64,000 nt of DNA, taken from Caenimonas sedimenti (GTDB lineage: Bacteria > Pseudomonadota > Gammaproteobacteria > Burkholderiales > Burkholderiaceae_C). This document shows positions 50,862-59,594 of the stretch, in pieces. Location: contig NZ_VOBQ01000002.1 of NCBI RefSeq assembly GCF_007833165.1, positions 186,001-250,000 of the forward strand, read 5' to 3'. The notes under the pieces are model-generated. The model did not search any database. It was not told the DNA's origin and saw nothing but the letters and a program-made list of their open reading frames with translations. Positions within the stretch are counted from its first letter, which is position 1; every line of letters starts with the position of its first letter. The translations under genes and the position numbers were made by a program.

Positions 50862-51410
50862 ATGCGCCAGACCACGGTCATCGTGCTCGCTTCCGGCCGG
50901 GGCGAGCGGTTCGTTGCCTCCGGCGGCACGGGCTCCAAGCTGCAGGCCTTGCTGCGCGGCAGGCCGGTGCTCGAACACACCCTGGATGCTGTCAAGGCCA
51001 GCGGGCTGGCCTGGCATGTGGAGGGCGCGGGCCATCCCGGCATGGGCGACTCCATCGCGGCGGGCGTGTGCGCGACACAGGATTCCGCCGCATGGCTCAT
51101 CCTGCCCGGCGACCTGCCTCTCGTCAGCCCGCAGTCGCTGCGGCTGGTGGCCGAGGCGGCGCAGCAGCATGCCGTCGTGCTCCCCAGCCACCAGGGCGTG
51201 CGTGGCCATCCGGTGGCCTTCCGCGCGGAATGCCGCGAAGACTTGCTGGCCCTGGACGGCGCCGAAGGCGCGGCCGCGGTGGTCCGCCAATGGTCCGCGC
51301 TCGGCCAGGTGATGCGCCTGGAACTGGACGACCCCGGCATCGTCACCGACATCGACACCGTGGCCGACCTGGCGCGCGCCGAGGCGCTGCTCAACGCGAG
51401 ATCAGCCTGA
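50862..51410 (+). CDS. MobA-like nucleotidyltransferase
   Basis: A 182-residue NTP-transferase of the MobA/MocA group: VIVLASGRGERFVASGGTGSKLQALLRGRPVLEHT is the nucleotide-binding loop, and WLILPGDLPLVSPQSL holds the metal-binding Asp. GHPVAFRAECREDLLALDG is typical of MocA (molybdopterin cytidylyltransferase). It may add CMP or GMP to the molybdenum cofactor. It overlaps the convergent chaC gene by 20 bp. Confidence 0.85.
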   Translation: MRQTTVIVLASGRGERFVASGGTGSKLQALLRGRPVLEHTLDAVKASGLAWHVEGAGHPGMGDSIAAGVCATQDSAAWLILPGDLPLVSPQSLRLVAEAAQQHAVVLPSHQGVRGHPVAFRAECREDLLALDGAEGAAAVVRQWSALGQVMRLELDDPGIVTDIDTVADLARAEALLNARSA

Positions 51411-51972
51411 GCAAGCGCTCCAGGTGGCGGTCGTGGATGTCGTGCCGCCGCAGTCCCTCGAGCGTGTTGTGGACGTATTCCCGCGTGGTGCCGTACTTGC
51501 CGGTGGCCTGCTCGAAGATCGCCCGGTATTCCTCTTCCGTGAGGTCACCGGTGTGGCTCGGGCTCTTGCGCGAGAGTGTGAAGGCCAGTGCACGCACCGG
51601 CCCCTGCGGCGTGTGCGCGGTCAGCCACTTGGGGTCGTACACCGCCGTGACCATTTCGCGGGCCCACAAGCGTGTGAGGGTGGCGGCCGCGTGGTCGCGC
51701 GGCACGCGGAAGACCACGCCCCGGCAGCATCCGCCCGACAGCATGCCGAACACCAGGCCCGGCCGCTCCGGGGTGCCGCGGTTGATGCGGCTCCACATCT
51801 TGAGCGCGCGGTGCCAGCCGTTCACGCGGGCGGAGCGCCGCTCGGCAAACTCGAAATCCGGGTTCCAGATCAGCGACCCATAGCCGAAGATCCACATGTC
51901 CTCGTGCGCGTTCCATTCGCGCAGGGCCTGCTCCAGCAGGGGCAGCGGGTCGCGCAGCGGCTTCAACGTCAT
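51391..51972 (-). CDS. ChaC-type gamma-glutamylcyclotransferase
   Basis: A 193-residue protein with WIFGYGSLIWNPDF (substrate loop), MLSGGCCRGVVFRVP and TEEEYRAIFEQATGKYGTTREYV, the ChaC family hallmarks including the catalytic Glu region. ChaC splits glutathione into 5-oxoproline and Cys-Gly. Its 3' end overlaps mobA's 3' end by 20 bp (convergent). The start is ATG 51972. Confidence 0.9.
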   Translation of the reverse strand: MTLKPLRDPLPLLEQALREWNAHEDMWIFGYGSLIWNPDFEFAERRSARVNGWHRALKMWSRINRGTPERPGLVFGMLSGGCCRGVVFRVPRDHAAATLTRLWAREMVTAVYDPKWLTAHTPQGPVRALAFTLSRKSPSHTGDLTEEEYRAIFEQATGKYGTTREYVHNTLEGLRRHDIHDRHLERLLRLISR

Positions 51973-52012
51973 GCCGCCACTCTAGACCAGCGGGGGCGGG
52001 CCCGCAGGCCGC

Positions 52013-53038
52013 TCAGGTACTCTGCCGCAGCACGACCTCGTAGCCCACGTCGATGCAGGGCGTCTCGGGCGTCTCGCCCCGCATCAGCGCCACCAGCATC
52101 CGGGCGGCGGCGCTGCCGATCTCGGTACGGCGCGTGCGCACCGTCGTCAGCGGCGGCACCATCTGGTCGCTGCCCGTCAGGTCGTTGAAGCCCGCCACGG
52201 CGACCCGCTGGGGCACCTCGATGCCGAGCCGCAGCGCTGCGAGCAGCGCGCCCTGCGCGAGGTCGTCGTTGCAGAAGAAGATGGCATCGACCGGCGGCGA
52301 CTGGGCGATGATCTGCTCGAACAAGGTGGCGCCCAGCGCGATGGACGAGGGCGCCGGGTTCAGCCATTCGAGAATGGACGCGTGCAGGCCGGCCGCGTGC
52401 ATCTCGCGGCGCCAGCCGTCCAGGCGCAGCAGCGTGCGCGGGTCCAGCTGGGCCGCCGCGAAAGCGATGCGGCGGTAGCCGCGCGCCATCAGGTGGCGCG
52501 TGAGGTCGGCTGCGGCGTCGGCCTGCGAGAAGCCGACGCTGTGGACGCCCGGCGCCGCCGTGGTCTCCATCAGGTGGACGCAGGGGATGCCGCTGGACTG
52601 GATCAACGCCCGGGTCGCCGCGTTGTGGTCGAGGCCGGTCACCAGCATCCCCGCGGGGCGGTGCAGGAGCTGCTCGCGCAGCAGCTGCTCTTCTTCCGCC
52701 AGGTCGTAGTGGGTCACGCCGATCAGCGTCTGGTAGCCCTCCGTGCGCAGCGCCTTCTGGACGCCTTCGAGCACGTCGACGAACAGCGCGTTCGACAGCA
52801 TCGGGATCAGCAGGGCCACGTGCGTGCCGTGCCGCGAGGCGAGGGCGCGTGCGGCCGGATCGGGCACGTAGCCCAGCCGATCCGCCGCCGCCTTGACGCG
52901 GGCGACCAGCTCGGGGTCGACCGCGCGTTCGCCACGCAATGCGCGCGACACCGTGATGGGGCTGACGCCGGCGATGCCGGCGACGTCGGCGAGGGTGACT
53001 CGGCCGCTGGAACGGGGGCTGGCGGGCCGGCTGGGCAT
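52013..53038 (-). CDS. LacI-family regulator of gluconate/Entner-Doudoroff genes
   Basis: A 341-residue repressor with a LacI helix-turn-helix (VTLADVAGIAGVSPITVSRALRGERAV) and hinge (LGYVPDPAARALASRHG). The periplasmic-binding-like sugar domain includes DAIFFCNDDLAQGALLAALRLGIEVPQRVAVAGFND. The ATG at 53038 fits the conserved N-terminus. It is divergent from the Bug-gntK-edd-eda genes, with matching palindromes in between, so it probably senses gluconate or 6-phosphogluconate. It resembles the GntR regulator of Pseudomonas. Confidence 0.85.
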   Translation of the reverse strand: MPSRPASPRSSGRVTLADVAGIAGVSPITVSRALRGERAVDPELVARVKAAADRLGYVPDPAARALASRHGTHVALLIPMLSNALFVDVLEGVQKALRTEGYQTLIGVTHYDLAEEEQLLREQLLHRPAGMLVTGLDHNAATRALIQSSGIPCVHLMETTAAPGVHSVGFSQADAAADLTRHLMARGYRRIAFAAAQLDPRTLLRLDGWRREMHAAGLHASILEWLNPAPSSIALGATLFEQIIAQSPPVDAIFFCNDDLAQGALLAALRLGIEVPQRVAVAGFNDLTGSDQMVPPLTTVRTRRTEIGSAAARMLVALMRGETPETPCIDVGYEVVLRQST

Positions 53039-53057
53039 GGTTGGCGGGACTCTAGCA

Positions 53058-53070
53058 GATAGCGGTGTCC
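53058..53070. promoter_or_regulatory. LacI-type operator half-match near the regulator start
   Basis: GATAGCGGTGTCC, a variant of the GATAGCGCTATC sites at 53167 and 53183, lies 20 bp before the regulator's ATG. It would let the regulator control its own gene. The right half is degenerate. Confidence 0.5.
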
Positions 53071-53166
53071 TGACTGGAGGCCGTACTCCGGCGACGGTCG
53101 ATACTCCATGAACTTCCTTGGCAGAACCCCAGTTGGTTGAACTGGTGAAAACCCTGAGTCCATCTG

Positions 53167-53194
53167 GATAGCGCTGTCCTAAGATAGCGCTATC
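53167..53194. promoter_or_regulatory. Paired LacI-type operators upstream of the Bug gene
   Basis: Two copies lie 16 bp apart, centre to centre: GATAGCGCTGTC (53167-53178, one mismatch) and GATAGCGCTATC (53183-53194, perfect palindrome with a central GC). They lie 38-65 bp before the TTG of the Bug-type gene, a position fitting repression of the gluconate operon. The central CG/GC step and 12-bp size fit LacI-family operators. Confidence 0.75.
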
Positions 53195-53231
53195 CAAGAA
53201 AGTTTGCCCCACCCAACCAAGGAGACCTCCT

Positions 53232-54239
53232 TTGAAAAGCCCCCGCATCGCCCCCGCTCGCCGCCTCCTGCTGCTTGGCGCCGCCACCCTCGGCCTGGCC
53301 GCCGCTGCTGCACCTGCCTGGGCCCAGGCCAACTGGCCCGCCCGCCCGGTCACCTTGCTGGTCGGCTATCCGCCGGGCGGCCAGACCGACTTCGCGGGCC
53401 GCGTGCTCCTGGCGAACCTGCAGACCTCGCTCGGCCAGCCCGTCGTCATCGACAACAAGCCGGGCGTCAACGGCAACCTCGCCGCCACGGACGCCATGAA
53501 GGCTCCAGCCGACGGCTACCGGCTGCTGGTCGGCAACGGCTCGATGACCATCACGGCGCACGTCTACACGTCGATCTCGCCGGTGGATCCGCGCCAGCTC
53601 ACTCCGATCGGAACGATGCTGCAGTCGGCACTGGTGCTCGCAGTGCCCGCCAGCTCTCCAATCAAGACCTATGCGGAATTCGCCGAGCACGCGAAGACCC
53701 GGCACCGTGCAGGCCGTGGCATCGACTACGGCACGGGCGGTGTCGGCGCGCTGCCGCACGTGACGATGGAACTGCTGCGCGAGCGCCTCGGCAATCCTTC
53801 AATGAACCACATCCCCTACAAAGGGAGCAGCCCCGCCATGACCGACCTCATCGCCGGCCGGCTCGACGCGATGTTCGACGCGACTTCGGTCATCGCGCCC
53901 TTTATCAAGTCGGGCCAGCTGCGGCCGCTGCTGGTCACCAGCGCGGTGCGCGTGCCGGCTTTCCCCGACGTGCCGACCGCTGCCGAGGTGGGGCTCAAGG
54001 ATTTCAACATCGTGTCGTTCATCGGCCTCTATGGCCCGCCGAAACTGCCGGCGGACGTCGTGAAGAAAGCCAATGCGGCCCTCAACGCCGCACTCAAGGA
54101 TCCCGCCATCGTCAAAGGCATCACCGACCGGGGCGACGAGCCTGGCGGCGGTACGCCCGAGCAACTGGCAGCCCTCACGCGCAGCCAGTACAAGACCTGG
54201 GGCGACGTCGTCAAGGCCAACAACATCCGTGCGGATTGA
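53232..54239 (+). CDS. Bug-type tripartite-tricarboxylate receptor protein
   Basis: A 335-residue periplasmic solute-binding protein with a Tat/Sec-like signal (RRLLLLGAATLGLAAAAAPAWAQA). The Bug fold motifs are WPARPVTLLVGYPPGGQTDFAGRVL, NKPGVNGNLAATDAMKAPADGYRLLVGN and NHIPYKGSSPAMTDLIAGRLDAMFD. It starts at TTG 53232. No membrane partners of the TTT system are nearby, as is common for Bug proteins. It heads the gluconate/ED gene set, so a sugar acid ligand is a fair guess. Confidence 0.88.
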   Translation: MKSPRIAPARRLLLLGAATLGLAAAAAPAWAQANWPARPVTLLVGYPPGGQTDFAGRVLLANLQTSLGQPVVIDNKPGVNGNLAATDAMKAPADGYRLLVGNGSMTITAHVYTSISPVDPRQLTPIGTMLQSALVLAVPASSPIKTYAEFAEHAKTRHRAGRGIDYGTGGVGALPHVTMELLRERLGNPSMNHIPYKGSSPAMTDLIAGRLDAMFDATSVIAPFIKSGQLRPLLVTSAVRVPAFPDVPTAAEVGLKDFNIVSFIGLYGPPKLPADVVKKANAALNAALKDPAIVKGITDRGDEPGGGTPEQLAALTRSQYKTWGDVVKANNIRAD

Positions 54240-54246
54240 ACAACGC

Positions 54247-54768
54247 ATGAGCGGCGCGCTGGTCGTGATGGGCGTCTCGGGCTGCGGCAAGTCGCAGCTG
54301 GGTGCGGCGCTCGCCGCCCGGCTCGGCTGGCCACTCATCGAAGGGGACAGCTTCCATGCCGAGGCCAACCTCGAGCGCATGCGGCAAGGCATCCCGCTCA
54401 CCGATGCCGACCGCGCCGGCTGGCTCACGCGGCTGGCCATGGAACTGGGGGATCATCCGGGCGGCGCGGTGCTGACCTGCTCCGCGCTGAAGGGCTCGTA
54501 CCGCGACAGGCTCCGTGCGGCCGTCCCTGCGCTGCGCTTCGCCTGGCTCGACCTCGATCCGGCGTCGGCGCAGGCGAGGGTGGGTCAAAGACCCACCCAC
54601 TTCTTCCCGGCCGGGCTCGTGGCGACGCAGTTCGAGGCATTGGAGCCGCCGCACGGCGAGCCTGGCGTCCTGCGGCTCGACGCACTGCTGCCGCCCGCCG
54701 AATTGGCAGAGCTCGTGCTTGGCTGGATGGCACGCGCCGAACCGTGCACATTGGTAACCGGTTCGTAA
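54247..54768 (+). CDS. gntK: Gluconokinase
   Basis: A 173-residue P-loop kinase phosphorylating gluconate to 6-phosphogluconate. Walker A is [40 protein letters not shown] is the gluconate-binding block, and [13 protein letters not shown] and [18 protein letters not shown] complete the family signature. It starts 7 bp after the Bug gene. Its product feeds Edd and Eda downstream. Confidence 0.95.
   Translation: MSGALVVMGVSGCGKSQLGAALAARLGWPLIEGDSFHAEANLERMRQGIPLTDADRAGWLTRLAMELGDHPGGAVLTCSALKGSYRDRLRAAVPALRFAWLDLDPASAQARVGQRPTHFFPAGLVATQFEALEPPHGEPGVLRLDALLPPAELAELVLGWMARAEPCTLVTGS
54756..54763. promoter_or_regulatory. AACCGGTT palindrome upstream of edd
   Basis: AACCGGTT lies at the end of gntK, 79 bp before the edd ATG. 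It matches the core of the PtxS-type LacI-family operator (TGAAACCGGTTTCA) known from pseudomonads. The flanks here are less symmetric. It may bring edd-eda under sugar acid control. A TACTAT-like -10 follows nearer the start. Confidence 0.4.
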
Positions 54769-54841
54769 CGGCGCGGCCCCCCCGAGGGGGAAAAATGCCT
54801 ACTATCAAAAGATCGCCTTTCCCGAGCAAGACAGCATTCCC

Positions 54842-56698
54842 ATGAAACTCCATCCGGTGGTGGCCACGGTCACCGACCGCATCCGCGAACGCAGCGCCGC
54901 CAACCGCTCGGCTTACCTCGAGCGGCTGGACGCCGCGGCGGCGCGTGACCGCGGCGCCGACCGGCTGGGCTGCGCCAACGTCGCCCACGCTTTCGCCGGC
55001 ATCCCGGCCAACGACAAGTTGCGGGTGGTGGCGGAGCGCGCGCCCAACATCGCCATCGTCAACTCCTTCAACGACATGTTGTCCGCGCACGCGCCTTATG
55101 GCCGCTACCCGGACCTGATCAAGGACGAAGCGCGGCGGCACGGTGCCACCGCCCAGGTCGCAGGGGGCGTTCCGGCCATGTGCGACGGCGTGACGCAGGG
55201 CACGGCCGGCATGGAGCTCAGCCTGTTTTCGCGCGACGTGATCGCCATGGCCACGGCGGTGAGCCTGAGTCACGACGTTTTCGACGCCGCGCTGCTGCTC
55301 GGCATCTGCGACAAGATCGTGCCCGGGCTGCTGATCGGTGCACTTCAGTTCGGCCACCTGCCAATGGTCTTCGTGCCCGGCGGGCCGATGCCCAGCGGCC
55401 TCTCCAACAGCGAAAAGGCCAAGGTGCGCGAGCAGGCCGCCCAGGGCCTGGTCGGCCGCGCCGAACTGCTGGACGCGGAGTCGCGGGCGTACCACTCGCC
55501 CGGCACCTGCACCTTCTACGGCACGGCCAACAGCAACCAGATGCTGATGGAGGCCATGGGCCTGCACGTGCCGGGCGCCGCCTTCGTGCAGCCGCAGGAC
55601 ACGCTGCGCGACGAACTCACCCGTGAGGCGGTGCGCACCGCGCTCGCGGCGGTGAAGGCGCGCCGGTTCACCCCCATCGGCCGCATCGTGGACGAGCGCT
55701 GCATCGTGAATGCGATGTCGGCTTTGCTGGCGACGGGCGGCTCGACCAACCACCTGATCCACTGGGTGGCGGTCGCGCGGGCCGCCGGCATCGCCATCGA
55801 CTGGAATGACTTCAGCGAACTCTCGGGCGTGGTGCCGCTGCTGTCGCGCGTCTACCCGAACGGCACCGCCGACGTGAACCACTTCCAGGCCGCGGGCGGG
55901 CCGGGCTTCGTCATCCGCGAGCTGCTCGATGCGGGATTGATGCACGAGGATGTGCTGACGGTGCGGGAAGGGGGGCTGCGCGAGTTCACGCGGGTGCCCT
56001 GCCTTGCCAGCGCCCTCACCCCCGCCCTCTCCCAGAGGGAGAGGGAGCAACAACCGCTCTCGTGGCGCGACGTCGGCGAATCCGGCGACCTGACCGTCGT
56101 GCGCCCCGCCGTCGACCCCTTCAGCCCCACCGGCGGCCTGAAGCTCCTCACCGGCAACCTCGGCCGCAGCGTCATCAAGGTGTCGGCGGTGCCGGAGGAG
56201 CGCCATGTCATCGAGGCACCTGCCCGCATCTTCGACAGCCAGGACGCGATGCTTGCGGCGTTCAAGGCCGGCGAGCTGGAACGCGACGTGGTCTGCGTGG
56301 TGCGCTGGCAAGGGCCGCGCGCCAACGGCATGCCGGAACTGCACAAGCTCACGCCGCCGCTGGCCGTGCTGCAGGGCAAGGGCTTCCGCGTGGCGCTGGT
56401 GACCGACGGCCGCATGAGCGGCGCGTCCGGCAAGGTGCCCGCGGCGATCCACGTCTCGCCGGAGGCCGCCGCCGGGGGGCCGCTGGCCTTGCTGCGCGAT
56501 GGCGACGTCGTGCGGCTGGACGCGCCGGCCGGCACCTTGCAGGCCCTGGTGCCTGGTGAGGAATGGTCGCGCCGTGCCGCGGCGGTGATGCCGCCGGCGC
56601 AACAGGCCGGCAACGGATTCGGCATCGGCCGCGAATTGTTCGCGGGCATGCGGCGCAACGCGCTGGCCGCGGAAGAAGGAGCATGCACATGGCTTTGA
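54842..56698 (+). CDS. edd: 6-phosphogluconate dehydratase, with repeat-derived insert
   Basis: A 618-residue iron-sulfur dehydratase making KDPG in the Entner-Doudoroff pathway. It carries the family blocks [44 protein letters not shown] and [20 protein letters not shown], with [23 protein letters not shown] near the end. About 16 residues ([16 protein letters not shown], near residue 390-406) are extra relative to the family and are encoded by a dispersed repeat. The frame stays open. Whether the enzyme tolerates the insert is not known; the site lies between two conserved blocks. It overlaps eda. Confidence 0.92.
   Translation: MKLHPVVATVTDRIRERSAANRSAYLERLDAAAARDRGADRLGCANVAHAFAGIPANDKLRVVAERAPNIAIVNSFNDMLSAHAPYGRYPDLIKDEARRHGATAQVAGGVPAMCDGVTQGTAGMELSLFSRDVIAMATAVSLSHDVFDAALLLGICDKIVPGLLIGALQFGHLPMVFVPGGPMPSGLSNSEKAKVREQAAQGLVGRAELLDAESRAYHSPGTCTFYGTANSNQMLMEAMGLHVPGAAFVQPQDTLRDELTREAVRTALAAVKARRFTPIGRIVDERCIVNAMSALLATGGSTNHLIHWVAVARAAGIAIDWNDFSELSGVVPLLSRVYPNGTADVNHFQAAGGPGFVIRELLDAGLMHEDVLTVREGGLREFTRVPCLASALTPALSQREREQQPLSWRDVGESGDLTVVRPAVDPFSPTGGLKLLTGNLGRSVIKVSAVPEERHVIEAPARIFDSQDAMLAAFKAGELERDVVCVVRWQGPRANGMPELHKLTPPLAVLQGKGFRVALVTDGRMSGASGKVPAAIHVSPEAAAGGPLALLRDGDVVRLDAPAGTLQALVPGEEWSRRAAAVMPPAQQAGNGFGIGRELFAGMRRNALAAEEGACTWL
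56025..56045. repeat. Dispersed palindromic repeat inside edd
   Basis: Arms CCCTCTCCC and GGGAGAGGG (perfect 9-bp inverted repeat) surround AGA, flanked by CTCACCCCCG on the left. This is the familiar 'CCCTCTCCC-n-GGGAGAGGG' intergenic repeat of many proteobacteria, which when translated reads [10 protein letters not shown]. Here it lies in frame within edd, adding codons without a stop. Confidence 0.8.
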
Positions 56699-57333
56699 TG
56701 CCGAGCGCGCTGGAAGTCATGGGTGACGCACCCGTGATCCCGGTCATCGTCCTGGAAGACGTGGCCCATGCCGTGCCGCTGGCGCGCGCGCTGGTGGCCG
56801 GCGGCATCCGCATGCTGGAGGTGACGCTGCGCACGCCCGCGGCGCTGGCCTGCATCGAGAAGATCGCGAAGGAGGTGCCGGACGCCGTGGTGGGCGCGGG
56901 CACGGTGCGCAGCGCCGCGGATGCCCAGGCCGCGACGATGGCCGGCGCTCGCTTCGCGGTCAGCCCTGGCTACACCCATGCGATCGGCAAGGCCTGTCAT
57001 GACCTCGGGCTCGCATTGCTGCCGGGCGTGGCGACCGGCAGCGAGATCCTGGCTGCGCAGGAGGATGGCTACACCGCGCTCAAGTTCTTCCCAGCCGTGC
57101 AGGCCGGCGGGCTCGCCATGCTGAAAGCCTGGCAGGGTCCGTTTGGCGATGTGCGGTTTTGCCCGACGGGTGGCGTTTCCGCGGCGAATGCCGCGGAGTT
57201 CCTGGCGCTGGCGAATGTGGCCTGCGTGGGCGGCTCTTGGCTGACACCGGCCGATGCCGTCAAGAACGGCCAATGGGACCGGATCACGGCACTGGCCGCG
57301 GAGGCGGCCAAGCTGCCGCGTCCGAGACGCTAG
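56689..57333 (+). CDS. eda: KDPG aldolase
   Basis: A 214-residue aldolase splitting 2-keto-3-deoxy-6-phosphogluconate into pyruvate and glyceraldehyde 3-phosphate. The Schiff-base Lys132 lies in [10 protein letters not shown] and Glu44 in [15 protein letters not shown] and [15 protein letters not shown] bind phosphate. The ATG at 56689 has AAGGAG 7 bases upstream; 56683 is a possible alternative. The start overlaps the edd stop region, so the two are coupled. Its stop overlaps the convergent gloA stop (CTAG). Confidence 0.95.
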   Translation: MALMPSALEVMGDAPVIPVIVLEDVAHAVPLARALVAGGIRMLEVTLRTPAALACIEKIAKEVPDAVVGAGTVRSAADAQAATMAGARFAVSPGYTHAIGKACHDLGLALLPGVATGSEILAAQEDGYTALKFFPAVQAGGLAMLKAWQGPFGDVRFCPTGGVSAANAAEFLALANVACVGGSWLTPADAVKNGQWDRITALAAEAAKLPRPRR

Positions 57334-57725
57334 ACGGATTCGGCCGCGCGCTGGATCAGCTCGATCTTGTAGCCGTCCGGGTCGGTCACGAAGGCGATCA
57401 CCGTCGTGCCGCCCTTCACCGGGCCCGGTTCGCGCGTGATGTTCCCGCCGGTGGCACGGATGCGGTCGCACGCCACGTAGACGTCCTGCACCCCGATGGC
57501 GATGTGGCCGAAGGCTCCGCCCATGTCGTAGCTGTCCACGCCGTGGTTGTAGGTCAGCTCGAGTTCCGCGTGCTCCGGGTTGGTCCCGTAGCCCACGAAG
57601 GCCAGTGAATACTTCTGGTCGGGGCGTTCCGTGGTCCGCAGCAGGTTCATGCCCAGGACCTGGGTGTAGAAGTCGATGGAACGCTTCAGGTCGCCGACGC
57701 GCAGCATGGTGTGGAGGATTCGCAT
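57330..57725 (-). CDS. gloA: Lactoylglutathione lyase (glyoxalase I)
   Basis: A 131-residue metalloenzyme that isomerises the methylglyoxal-glutathione hemithioacetal. Metal ligands are in [11 protein letters not shown] (His5), ELELTYNHG (Glu), GHIAIGV (His) and DGYKIELI (Glu), all in place. The length matches E. coli GloA. Convergent with eda, with overlapping stops. Confidence 0.95.
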   Translation of the reverse strand: MRILHTMLRVGDLKRSIDFYTQVLGMNLLRTTERPDQKYSLAFVGYGTNPEHAELELTYNHGVDSYDMGGAFGHIAIGVQDVYVACDRIRATGGNITREPGPVKGGTTVIAFVTDPDGYKIELIQRAAESV

Positions 57726-57806
57726 CGGCCAATTATGGCTTGGACCAAGTCTGTCGGATTCAGCCTACGTGGACAGCGGGGCCAAACCGGCGATCATCAG
57801 CGGCTC

Positions 57807-59594
57807 ATGAAGAGATGCTTCGTTGCCCACTGCGCCTGGCTGGCGCTGGCGGGACTCGCCCCCGGACTGCAGGCTCAGCAGCCGACGCCGGCCTTCGAGC
57901 TGGTCGTGCGCGCGCCGGAACCGTTGCGCGCACTGTTGGAGCGTCATCTCGAATTGCGCCGCTACCGCCAGGTGAGCGACCTCGACGATGCGGAGATCGC
58001 CAGGCTGCTGGTGCTGGCCGAAAAGGATGCGCGTGAGCTGCTCGCCACCCAGGGCTATTTCTCGCCCGACCTGAAGATCAGCCGCGAAGGCGGCGACAAG
58101 CCCGTGATCGTGGTGGCCGTCACGCCGGGCGAGGCCGCGAAGGTCGAGGACGTCCGGATCGATTTCGAGGGCGAGATCGCCGCCACGGCCGAGCGCGATG
58201 CGGTCGCGCAGCGCAACGCCATCCGCACTGGCTGGGAACTGCCGGTCGGGCAGAGCTTCACCAACGACCGCTGGGACAGCGCGAAGTCGACCGCGCTGAA
58301 GCAGTTGGTGGCGCGGCGCTACCTGGCCGGCAAGGTGAACTACAGCCTGGCCGACGTGGATGCGGCCACCCAGCGGGTGCGGCTGGGGCTGCGGCTGGAG
58401 TCCGGCCCGACGTACCACCTCGGCCCGATGAAGGTGTCCGGCATGGAGCGCTACGACCCGGTCCTGGTTCCGCGGCTGGCCCGCCTGCCCGAAGGCATGG
58501 TGTACGACCAGGAGAAGATCGTGCAGGCCCAGCTGCGGCTGGCCGGGAGCGGCTACTTCGAGTCGGCGTTCATCCTGGTCGACCCCGAAGGTGACCCGGC
58601 CGCCGCGCCGGTGCAGGTGACCGTGCGCGAGGCGCCGCTGCACAAGCTGGTCCTGGGCGTCGGCTTCACCACGGACGGTGGGCCCCGGCTGACCGCCGAG
58701 CACACCTGGAACCGGGTGCCGGGCATCGGCTGGCGCGCCCTCACCAAGTTGCAGGCGGAGAAGAAGAATCCCTTCGCGCAGACCGAGTGGATGGCGATCC
58801 CCGACCCGGACGGGTGGCGCTGGGCGGTGCTGGCCCGTGCCGAGCGGCTCGACGATGACCGCATCGTCACGCATGGCCAGCGGCTGCGGGTCGGCAAGCT
58901 GGTCACGGACGACCATATCGACCGCAACGTCTACGTGCAATACGAGCGGGCGACCGTGCAGAACCCGCGCAACGTGGTTCTCACGCCGCTGGACACGGGC
59001 GCGGGCTCGGCCGTCAGCGTGAACTACGTCTGGACGGGGCGCTACTTCGACAGCGTGCCGTATCCGAACCGGGGCTACGGCCTGGGCGTCGAGTTCGGCG
59101 GCGGCCTGACGCTGGCCGGCGACCGCCGGCCGTTCCAGCGCACGCAGGTGCGCTGGATGGGCATCAAACCGCTGGAGAAGGGGCGCCTGCAATTGCGGGC
59201 CGAGGCCGGCGCCGTGTTCGCCAACTCGCAGGCGCGCATTCCCGCGTCGCAGCTGTTCCGCACCGGCGGCGACACGTCGGTGCGCGGCTACAAGTACCTG
59301 GGCATCGGCGTGCCCCTGCCGGACAACCTGGTCGGCCCCGGCCGCCTGATGGCGGTCGGCAGCGTCGAATGGCAGCGGCCGTTGCTGCGCGGCGGGCTGC
59401 CCAGCGACCTGGAGCACACCCTGTTCGTGGACGCGGGGGCCGTCGCCGACCACGTGCGCGACCTGCGGCCGCACGTCGGCGTGGGCACAGGCATCCGCTG
59501 GCGCAGCCCCGTGGGCCCGGTGGAGGGCTCCATCGCCTATGGGGTCAAGGCGCGCAAGCTGCGCCTGCATTTCACCGCGGGCTTCGTCTTCTGA
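57807..59594 (+). CDS. tamA: TamA-type Omp85 outer-membrane protein
   Basis: A 595-residue precursor with a signal peptide (MKRCFVAHCAWLALAGLAPGLQAQ), three POTRA-like repeats to about residue 275 and a 16-strand Omp85 barrel (GVGFTTDGGPRLTAEHTWNRV; FRTGGDTSVRGYKYLGIGV, the lid-lock/VRGF-type motif; last residue Phe). It assembles outer-membrane proteins or lipids with TamB, whose gene starts inside its stop (TGATG). Confidence 0.92.
   Translation: MKRCFVAHCAWLALAGLAPGLQAQQPTPAFELVVRAPEPLRALLERHLELRRYRQVSDLDDAEIARLLVLAEKDARELLATQGYFSPDLKISREGGDKPVIVVAVTPGEAAKVEDVRIDFEGEIAATAERDAVAQRNAIRTGWELPVGQSFTNDRWDSAKSTALKQLVARRYLAGKVNYSLADVDAATQRVRLGLRLESGPTYHLGPMKVSGMERYDPVLVPRLARLPEGMVYDQEKIVQAQLRLAGSGYFESAFILVDPEGDPAAAPVQVTVREAPLHKLVLGVGFTTDGGPRLTAEHTWNRVPGIGWRALTKLQAEKKNPFAQTEWMAIPDPDGWRWAVLARAERLDDDRIVTHGQRLRVGKLVTDDHIDRNVYVQYERATVQNPRNVVLTPLDTGAGSAVSVNYVWTGRYFDSVPYPNRGYGLGVEFGGGLTLAGDRRPFQRTQVRWMGIKPLEKGRLQLRAEAGAVFANSQARIPASQLFRTGGDTSVRGYKYLGIGVPLPDNLVGPGRLMAVGSVEWQRPLLRGGLPSDLEHTLFVDAGAVADHVRDLRPHVGVGTGIRWRSPVGPVEGSIAYGVKARKLRLHFTAGFVF

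Noticed and set aside
54842..56698. Frameshifted or broken edd
   Set aside because: The frame is continuous and all family motifs are present; the odd segment is an in-frame repeat insertion.
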